Of a stretch of 20,219 bases of DNA, positions 15,170-20,219 are shown one piece after another. The position numbers and the translations under genes were made by a program. This stretch comes from Opitutia bacterium UBA5964 (lineage in GTDB: Bacteria; Verrucomicrobiota; Verrucomicrobiia; Opitutales; Coraliomargaritaceae). The stretch is taken from NCBI GenBank assembly GCA_002430605.1, contig DJBY01000143.1:1-20219 (forward strand). Reading direction: 5' to 3'. Within the stretch, counting starts at the first letter, position 1; each line of letters opens with the position of its first letter. The notes under the pieces were generated by a model. The model made no database searches, was not told the origin of the DNA, and saw only the letters and a list, made by a program, of their open reading frames with translations.

Positions 15170-15837
15170 AGGAATCAAAATTTACAGAGTTGGTAAATTT
15201 GTATTTCGATCAAGAGATCTCTTCGGTTGAGATCGAATTACTGCGCGAAGAGCTCGCGGTTTGTCCTGCTCGAAAGGCTGAGTTTGAGTCGCGTTATCGG
15301 TTGCATCAAGCGATGCGTATCGCCGTGGCTCCGGAAGCTTTGAAAGTGGCTGAATTTCGCGTTTTGGCGGCGAAGAAGACCTCTCAAGCAAGTCACTTAA
15401 CGGCGTGGATTCTTGGCTTCGGCATCGCTGCCTGTGTGAGTGCGGCCTTCGTTTTATTGAGACCTGTGATTCGAGAAGTATCGAGTGTGGCCTCGGTAGG
15501 AGAGCTGACCGAGATGCTGCAGTCCGATATGAAACGCTTTGCCGCGACTCAAGGCACCGGTGCAGCACGCCGTGGGAGTTTCGCCTCGCAGTTGCGTTTA
15601 ATGGGACTCACCCCTGAACTTGCACCACTTGAGCCACAGCTCAGTAGCGTCGACCTCGAGGCGCTACTTCAACGGGAAACACGCCGGCAGCGAGAGATTG
15701 ATTGCATCAACCAGTATCAGGCTTACTCGGCTATGCCAGAGCAGCGGTTGTTTGAGCCATTGCAGCAACCCACTCGGGAATTGCAGCCGCAGCAGCGATG
15801 GCCTGCTGGGTTTCAGAGCTCTTTGGCTAGTTTCTAG
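15166..15837 (+). CDS. Putative membrane anti-sigma factor without zinc motif
   Basis: The 223-aa protein overlaps the sigma gene by ATGA. Residues 1-50 resemble an anti-sigma N-domain (ELVNLYFDQEISSVEIELLREELAVCPARKAEF), the fold that wraps the sigma factor. One transmembrane segment spans about 78-98 (LTAWILGFGIAACVSAAFVLL), followed by a Gln-rich, probably periplasmic tail of about 120 residues with no domain I recognise. The zinc-binding HxxxCxxC motif is not complete: only Cys33 remains, the second Cys position is Arg36, and no His stands where expected. Function is therefore inferred from position, topology and partial similarity. It could be a divergent or zinc-independent anti-sigma factor. 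The stop is followed after 24 nt by the palindromic element. Confidence 0.7.
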   Translation: MKESKFTELVNLYFDQEISSVEIELLREELAVCPARKAEFESRYRLHQAMRIAVAPEALKVAEFRVLAAKKTSQASHLTAWILGFGIAACVSAAFVLLRPVIREVSSVASVGELTEMLQSDMKRFAATQGTGAARRGSFASQLRLMGLTPELAPLEPQLSSVDLEALLQRETRRQREIDCINQYQAYSAMPEQRLFEPLQQPTRELQPQQRWPAGFQSSLASF

Positions 15838-15861
15838 TCAGCGCGCTTTATTCTCCTTTGG

Positions 15862-15929
15862 GGAGGGAAACGCTCCGTCGTTTCCATTGTGCGGGGCAGG
15901 TGCATGGAAACGACGGAGCGTTTCCCTCC
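15862..15929. repeat. REPIN-like double-hairpin inverted repeat
   Basis: Two perfect 26-bp arms (15862-15887 and 15904-15929) flank a 16-nt G-rich loop. Each arm is itself a small hairpin: GGAAACG and CGTTTCC separated by 6 nt (15866-15872/15879-15885 and 15906-15912/15919-15925). Two inverted REP-type hairpins in this arrangement form a REPIN. It lies exactly between the convergent ends of the anti-sigma gene and ruvA, where it may also stop transcription from both sides. No RAYT transposase is in the window. Confidence 0.85.
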
Positions 15930-15945
15930 AGATTGGCGACATGCT

Positions 15946-16545
15946 TTACGACAATGCTTGCTTGACGAGCGCTTCGACACTCGCATTCGCCGGTAGTTGG
16001 CTGAAGGCTTTGCGCACGAATTTGTCGGCATCGGCGGGTTTGTAGCCTAAAATAATAAGACTGCTGACTGCATCTTGATAGGCGCCAGGGCTGGCGCTTG
16101 TACTAGTACCAGTTGGATCGGTCACAGTGGATGCGGCGCTGAGGCTGACTTTGTCTTTGAGCTCAATGACTAGGCGTTCGGCTGTTTTCTTGCCAATCCC
16201 GGGGCATTTTGAAAGTAGGGCGATGTCGGCACTGGCAATAGCCCCGCGTAGCAGTTCGACTGACATGCGGCTGAGGATGCCGATGCCGATCTTTGGGCCG
16301 ATGCCAGAAACCTTCTCAACCAGTAGGCGAAAGAAGTCGCGATCTTCGCGCGTGGCGAAGCCATACAGCGAGGCGCTGTCTTCGCGATAGACCGAATGGA
16401 TGAACAGGCTGCACTCTTTGCCGACTCCAGGCACCTTCTCCGCCGTGGTGATCGGAATTTGGACATCGTAGCCGACGCCACCGGCTTCGATGACGACGAG
16501 CAAAGGGGTAGTTTCGAGGACAATGCCTTTTATGCGGGCGATCAA
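15946..16545 (-). CDS. ruvA: Holliday junction DNA helicase subunit RuvA
   Basis: The 199-aa protein forms the tetramer that binds four-way junctions and loads RuvB. The N-terminal OB-fold (MIARIKGIVLET to about 62) precedes the helix-hairpin-helix region with VSGIGPKIGIGILS (79-92) and CPGIGKKTAERLVIEL (about 114-129). A Ser/Ala/Thr-rich linker and the C-terminal RuvB-binding domain (SSLIILGYKPADADKFVRKAF, about 161-181) follow. The start codon is TTG (16545-16543); it places the conserved MIARI at residue 1 and no ATG fits better. ruvB and ruvC are not in the window. It is read with dapB, 18 nt upstream. Confidence 0.96.
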   Translation of the reverse strand: MIARIKGIVLETTPLLVVIEAGGVGYDVQIPITTAEKVPGVGKECSLFIHSVYREDSASLYGFATREDRDFFRLLVEKVSGIGPKIGIGILSRMSVELLRGAIASADIALLSKCPGIGKKTAERLVIELKDKVSLSAASTVTDPTGTSTSASPGAYQDAVSSLIILGYKPADADKFVRKAFSQLPANASVEALVKQALS

Positions 16546-16563
16546 AGTAGGTGTGAGTTCAGG

Positions 16564-17301
16564 TTAATCGACTAGGCCAAGGACGTCTTCCATGTTATAA
16601 ACGCCAGGGGCTTTACCGACGGCCCAGTGAGCTGCGCGCACCGAGCCTTGGGCGAAGATCTTGCGATCCGTCGCACGGTGCGTGAGCTCGATACGTTCAC
16701 CTGCGCCACAGAAATAGACGGTGTGCTCGCCGACGATGTCGCCACCGCGAATGGCGTGCACGCCGATCTCCTTGCGGGGGCGCGCGCCTACGAGGCCTTC
16801 ACGGCCATGCACGACTTGTTTGTCATTGAGCGCATAGGAATCCTTGAGGATCTCGATCAGTCGCTCCGCAGTGCCGCTGGGCGCATCTTTTTTATGATGG
16901 TGGTGCATTTCGAGCACTTCAGGCTCGTATTGCTCGCCGAGGATGTTGGCGGCCTTGCGGGTCAAATAGTTGAGCGTGTTCACGCCCACAGAATAGTTGC
17001 CTGCCCAGACCACTGGGATCTTGCCCGCCACTGCGTTGAGGATGGCAGCCTTCTCTTCGGCGGTGTGGCCAGTGGTGCCAATCACGAGCGGGATGTTGTT
17101 GGCGACCGCCAGTTCCGCGATGCCAAGAGTAATCTCATGGAAGCTGAAGTCGATAATCGCATCGCAGTTGGCGACGTTTGCACTGGCATCGTCACCTGCG
17201 TCGCAAGCGGAGGCGATTACCGCGTTGTGCGCTTCGGCAATTTCGGAAATGGCGAGGCCCATGCGTCCGCGTGAGCCGTTGAGTAAAATTTTGAGAAGCA
17301 T
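16564..17301 (-). CDS. dapB: 4-hydroxy-tetrahydrodipicolinate reductase
   Basis: The 245-aa enzyme reduces the DapA product with NAD(P)H on the way to diaminopimelate and lysine. The N-terminal Rossmann domain holds the nucleotide motif NGSRGRMG (8-15), DFSFHE (51-56) and IGTTGHT (74-80). The C-terminal catalytic domain contains WAGNYSVGVN (99-108) and the signature EMHHHHKKDAPSGTA (131-145), with the catalytic His/Lys residues and the substrate-binding loop. It is shorter than the E. coli protein (273 aa), within the range of compact DapB proteins. dapA lies 24 nt upstream on the same strand, giving two consecutive pathway steps. Confidence 0.96.
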   Translation of the reverse strand: MLLKILLNGSRGRMGLAISEIAEAHNAVIASACDAGDDASANVANCDAIIDFSFHEITLGIAELAVANNIPLVIGTTGHTAEEKAAILNAVAGKIPVVWAGNYSVGVNTLNYLTRKAANILGEQYEPEVLEMHHHHKKDAPSGTAERLIEILKDSYALNDKQVVHGREGLVGARPRKEIGVHAIRGGDIVGEHTVYFCGAGERIELTHRATDRKIFAQGSVRAAHWAVGKAPGVYNMEDVLGLVD

Positions 17302-17325
17302 GGCAGGTGGAGATTTCTTAAATGA

Positions 17326-18216
17326 TTAGAAGAGCGAGAGGTCTGTAAATAGCGTATCGAGCAATTGGCGCGTGCCATCGGTCAGGCCGCTCAGAGGGAG
17401 GCGAACTTCATCGGATTGAATGATGCCAGCTTGCTTGAGTGCATACTTGATCGGCACTGGGTTTGGCTCGAGGAAGATGGCCTTAAAGAAAGGATAATAC
17501 TTCAAGTAGGTCTCTCGAGCGGTCGCGTAGTCGTTATTATTCGCGGCCTGCACCATCTGCACGAGGGGAGAAACCACTAGGTTCGACGCCACGCTGATCA
17601 CACCAGTTGCGCCAGCGGACATGAAGGGTAGGATCAAGCCGTCGTCGCCACTCATCACAGAGAAGTCGGGGCCGAGGGCGCGGACGTATTCGACGACTTT
17701 TTCGCACGAGCCTTCGGCGGCCTTCATGCAGCAGACGTGTGGATACGCCTCGTAAAGACGTGCTGTAACGTCGACCGAGATTTCAATGCCGCAGCGTGAG
17801 GGGATTGAGTAAAGCACGATAGGCTTCTCGGTTGACTCGGCAATCTTGCTGAAATGCTGGAACAGACCTTCTTGGCTGGGCTTGTTGTAGTAAGGCGCAA
17901 CGATCAGGAAGCCGTCCGCACCAGCTGCTTCGGCTTGGCGGGTCAAGTCGATTGCTTCGTCTGTCGAGTTCGAGCCAGTGCCAGCGATCACAGGCACCTT
18001 GCCACCTGCAGCTGCCACTGTGGCACGCACCACTTCGATATGCTCCTTGTGGGTGAGTGTGGGGGATTCCCCGGTGGTGCCGACCGAGACGAGACCATCG
18101 ATATTGCCGTCAAGTTGGTGTGCGACGAGCGCATCGAGATCTTCAAAGGAGACGGCACCCTCACGCATCGGTGTGGCCAAGGCAGTGAAAACGCCTGAAA
18201 ATTGATTTGTGTTCAT
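17326..18216 (-). CDS. dapA: 4-hydroxy-tetrahydrodipicolinate synthase
   Basis: This 296-aa TIM-barrel aldolase condenses pyruvate with aspartate semialdehyde. Active-site landmarks match the E. coli enzyme: GTTGESPTL (46-54) with the Thr pair, APYYNKPSQEGLFQHF with Tyr110, YSIPSRCG with Tyr136 and Arg141, and Schiff-base Lys165 in CCMKAAEGS. The frame is open to 18255, but the extra 13 residues do not fit the family. ATG 18216 gives the typical start (MNTNQFSGVFTALATPM) and standard length. It is transcribed with dapB and ruvA and is divergent from pilT. No lysine riboswitch is visible in the 120-nt upstream spacer. Confidence 0.96.
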   Translation of the reverse strand: MNTNQFSGVFTALATPMREGAVSFEDLDALVAHQLDGNIDGLVSVGTTGESPTLTHKEHIEVVRATVAAAGGKVPVIAGTGSNSTDEAIDLTRQAEAAGADGFLIVAPYYNKPSQEGLFQHFSKIAESTEKPIVLYSIPSRCGIEISVDVTARLYEAYPHVCCMKAAEGSCEKVVEYVRALGPDFSVMSGDDGLILPFMSAGATGVISVASNLVVSPLVQMVQAANNNDYATARETYLKYYPFFKAIFLEPNPVPIKYALKQAGIIQSDEVRLPLSGLTDGTRQLLDTLFTDLSLF

Positions 18217-18325
18217 GTTCTGTTTGAAAAGGATTGGCTTAGGTCGCATGACCACAGTTCTGTCTTAGCACGTCGATATCATGCCGCTTATTCAATAGAA
18301 AATTTCGCATTCCTCTCAAACTAAC

Positions 18326-18331
18326 TATAGT
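18326..18331 (+). promoter_or_regulatory. Candidate -10 box immediately before pilT
   Basis: TATAGT matches the sigma-70 -10 consensus at five of six positions and ends 5 nt before the pilT ATG. The -35 at 17-nt spacing (TTTCGC) is poor. If used, transcription would start at or next to the start codon, giving a leaderless mRNA. Confidence 0.3.
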
Positions 18332-18336
18332 CCATT

Positions 18337-19437
18337 ATGTCAGTTCTTGAAACAATTCACGGTCTTCTCTCCCTCGCTGTCGAAAATGGGGCCAGCGATG
18401 TGCACATTAAATCCAATAAACCAGCATTTCTTCGGCTAAGCGGGCGCTTGGAATCAGTCGAGATGGACCCGATCACGCCGGATGAGGTGAGAGAGTTTAT
18501 CGAGCAGTCCGTGCCCGTAGAGTTTTACGATATCTGGGTGAAAAACCGACAGGTGGACTATTCGTATAATGCCCCTGGTGTCGGTCGTTTCCGTGTGAAT
18601 GGTTTCTTGCAGCGTGGCTTGCCCAGTATTGTGATGCGCCACGTGAGCGATCACCCGCCCACGTTCTCGGATTTGAACATTGATGGCGGGACTCTCGCGA
18701 AATTATGCAAAGAGAAAAACGGGATTGTGCTCCTCTGTGGTGCCACTGGTTCTGGTAAAAGTTCTACTTTGGCTGCTATGGTTAATCATATCAATCATAG
18801 CTATGATCGGCATATTGTAACTTTGGAGGATCCGATCGAGTATACCTATTCAGATGTGAAATCGATTATCAATCAGCGTGAGATTGGCATCGATTGCCCC
18901 AGCTTTGCTCAAGGCATGCGCTCCGTACTGCGTCAGGATCCGGATGTGATTCTTGTCGGCGAAATGCGTGATCGCGATACGTTCGAAACCGCACTGCAAG
19001 CCTCAGAGACGGGCCACCTAGTGTTTGGCACATTGCATGCATCAAATGCACAACAGGCAGTGCAGCGACTCTTTGAGTTCTTCCCAGAAGAGCGCAAGCT
19101 ATCCTTGCAGCGTCAACTCGCTGGTGCGCTTCGTGCAACCATTACGCAGAAGTTGCTGACGGCGATGGAGGGTGGAGGCCGTATTCCGGTGTCAGAGGTC
19201 TTCGTGCTCGATGCGCTTGGGCGTAAGACGATTCAAGATGGGAAATTTGAAAAAATCGAGGCCGTCATTGAAGCTTCGGAGGACAATGGATCGAAGACTT
19301 TTAATCAGGATCTGTTCCGCCTCGTCAAGGGGGGCTTAATCTCGAAAGCCGATGCGATCGATAATTCGCCGAACCCGCGCCAGTTGGAGATGAACTTGAA
19401 AGGGATTTTCCTTAGTAGTGGCGGGATCATCAACTAA
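18337..19437 (+). CDS. PilT/PilU-family type IV pilus retraction ATPase
   Basis: This 366-aa hexameric secretion ATPase powers pilus retraction and twitching. The N-terminal PAS-like domain (about 1-105, ending RFRVNGFLQRGLPSIVMRHV) precedes the RecA-like core. The core holds Walker A GATGSGKSS (135-143, Lys141), Asp box TLEDPIEY (162-169), Walker B DPDVILVGEM with Glu209, and His box TGHLVFGTLHASNA (225-238). The C-terminal AIRNLIRE motif of PilT is degenerate (ALGRKTIQDGK), and the tail (TFNQDLFRLVKGGLISKADAIDNSPNPRQLEMNLKGI) resembles PilU, so the exact paralogue is uncertain. No other pilus genes lie in the window. A glycosyltransferase ORF starts on the base after its stop. Confidence 0.9.
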   Translation: MSVLETIHGLLSLAVENGASDVHIKSNKPAFLRLSGRLESVEMDPITPDEVREFIEQSVPVEFYDIWVKNRQVDYSYNAPGVGRFRVNGFLQRGLPSIVMRHVSDHPPTFSDLNIDGGTLAKLCKEKNGIVLLCGATGSGKSSTLAAMVNHINHSYDRHIVTLEDPIEYTYSDVKSIINQREIGIDCPSFAQGMRSVLRQDPDVILVGEMRDRDTFETALQASETGHLVFGTLHASNAQQAVQRLFEFFPEERKLSLQRQLAGALRATITQKLLTAMEGGGRIPVSEVFVLDALGRKTIQDGKFEKIEAVIEASEDNGSKTFNQDLFRLVKGGLISKADAIDNSPNPRQLEMNLKGIFLSSGGIIN

Positions 19438-20219
19438 GTGCCACGCGCGGTGCATTGCCTCATAATTGGTAAGGTTTGGCCTGAGCCCAGCTCGACTGCT
19501 GCGGGGCGGCGGACTGAAGATGTCATTCGTTCGCTGCTTGCGGCGGGCTATCGAGTCAGCTTTGCTTCGGCCGCGCGTCCGTCGGAGTACAGCTTGAATC
19601 TTGAGTTGCTGGGCGTCGGCACGCACACGGTGCAGGCGAATGATTCCGCATTTGATACCTGGCTCGCCGACTTGACGCCGGATATTGTCCTGTTCGATCG
19701 ATTCATGATTGAAGAACAATTTGGCTGGCGGGTCGAAAAAGCCTGTCCGCAGGCATTGCGGGTGCTGGATACCAGTGATCTGCACTGTCTGCGCGAGGCG
19801 CGCCAAGCGCAGCTCAAACACGGCGGCGAGCTAGATTTGTATAACGACATCGCACTGCGCGAGATTGCTGCGATTCATCGCTCAGATCTAACGCTGATTA
19901 TTTCCGAGTATGAGATGGAAGTGTTGCGCACTCAGTTTAACATCCCAGAGGCGCAAATTGCGTATTGGCCATTTGGACTGAATTTAGCCGAATCGAAGTT
20001 TCCTAGCTTCGAAACGCGGCAACATTTTATCATGATCGGTAGCTTCATGCACGCGCCCAATGTCGATGCCGCTCGCTGGTGCAAGCAGGCTATCTGGCCG
20101 CTGATTCGCCAGGCATTACCGGATGCGGAGCTGCATTGCTACGGCTCGTATGGAGAGAAGTATCAAGCCGAGCTACATGCGCCGAAGGCGGGGTTCTTGT
20201 TTAAAGGCCGTGCCCCAGA
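19438..20219 (+). CDS. Glycosyltransferase, GT4-like (3' end beyond window)
   Basis: The frame is open for 260 codons to the window edge. The likely GTG start at 19438 follows the pilT TAA with no gap and in the same frame; GTG 19450 is an alternative. The N-terminal part (IIGKVWPEPSSTAAGRRTEDVI) resembles the first GT-B domain. SDLTLIISEYEMEVL and IAYWPFGLNL mark the inter-domain region. FIMIGSFMHAPNVDAARWCKQ followed by IWPLIRQALPDAELHCYG and FLFKGRAP is the usual opening of a GT4 second domain. The donor and acceptor are unknown; envelope or secreted polysaccharide, or pilin glycosylation, are possible. Coupling to the pilus ATPase is suggested only by adjacency. Confidence 0.8.
   Translation, partial: MPRAVHCLIIGKVWPEPSSTAAGRRTEDVIRSLLAAGYRVSFASAARPSEYSLNLELLGVGTHTVQANDSAFDTWLADLTPDIVLFDRFMIEEQFGWRVEKACPQALRVLDTSDLHCLREARQAQLKHGGELDLYNDIALREIAAIHRSDLTLIISEYEMEVLRTQFNIPEAQIAYWPFGLNLAESKFPSFETRQHFIMIGSFMHAPNVDAARWCKQAIWPLIRQALPDAELHCYGSYGEKYQAELHAPKAGFLFKGRAP

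Noticed and set aside
16627..17274. Long plus-strand ORF opposite dapB
   Set aside because: dapB has every catalytic motif in the other strand; the antisense frame is open only through codon bias.
18217..18336. Possible lysine riboswitch ahead of dapA
   Set aside because: At 120 nt, shared with the pilT promoter, it is too short for the L-box and lacks its conserved junction.

Overview
This window looks like a chromosomal core-genome stretch from a Gram-negative bacterium, most likely of the Verrucomicrobiota (Opitutae/Puniceicoccales, Coraliomargarita-like). That placement is an inference. It rests on the combination of a long CTC-type bL25, an rpsF-ssb-rplI-dnaB cluster without rpsR, BamA/Skp/LpxD (so an outer membrane with lipid A), a MetX-MetW pair, carboxynorspermidine decarboxylase, and start codons that almost never follow a Shine-Dalgarno motif. 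No phage, transposase or CRISPR array is visible.

Layout. Positions 1-2587 hold a minus-strand group: nspC (polyamine synthesis), then an unannotated-looking 45-codon membrane ORF overlapping by ATGA a soluble cyclic-nucleotide-domain histidine kinase. A 208-nt divergent spacer leads to a long plus-strand run: rplY, pth, rpsF, ssb, rplI, dnaB (translation and replication), then bamA, a skp/ompH chaperone, a strong intrinsic terminator, lpxD and prs, then metX-metW. Positions 13837-14566 are a non-coding block with two convergent tRNA genes: Leu(UAA) on plus, and Lys(UUU) on minus with its own terminator. Next is an ECF sigma factor overlapping its likely membrane anti-sigma factor, with a GGAAC-type candidate promoter in front. 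A perfect 26-bp inverted repeat, in which each arm is itself a hairpin (a REPIN-like element), separates this pair from the convergent minus-strand group ruvA-dapB-dapA. Divergent from dapA, a PilT/PilU-type ATPase is followed with no spacer by a glycosyltransferase that runs off the window.

How the genes work together. BamA with the Skp-like chaperone, plus LpxD, build the outer membrane (protein insertion and lipid A). rplY, pth, rpsF and rplI serve the ribosome, and ssb and dnaB the replication fork. prs supplies PRPP. MetX and MetW activate homoserine for methionine, and DapA and DapB make the lysine/diaminopimelate precursor for peptidoglycan. The regulatory genes are the CNB-kinase and the ECF sigma/anti-sigma pair.

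The least ordinary items are the small membrane ORF coupled to the kinase, the REPIN-like palindrome, the zinc-motif-less anti-sigma factor, the terminator placed 14 nt before lpxD, the missing rpsR, and the window-wide absence of Shine-Dalgarno sequences. I see no convincing case for a wholly new multi-gene system; most of the window is housekeeping.
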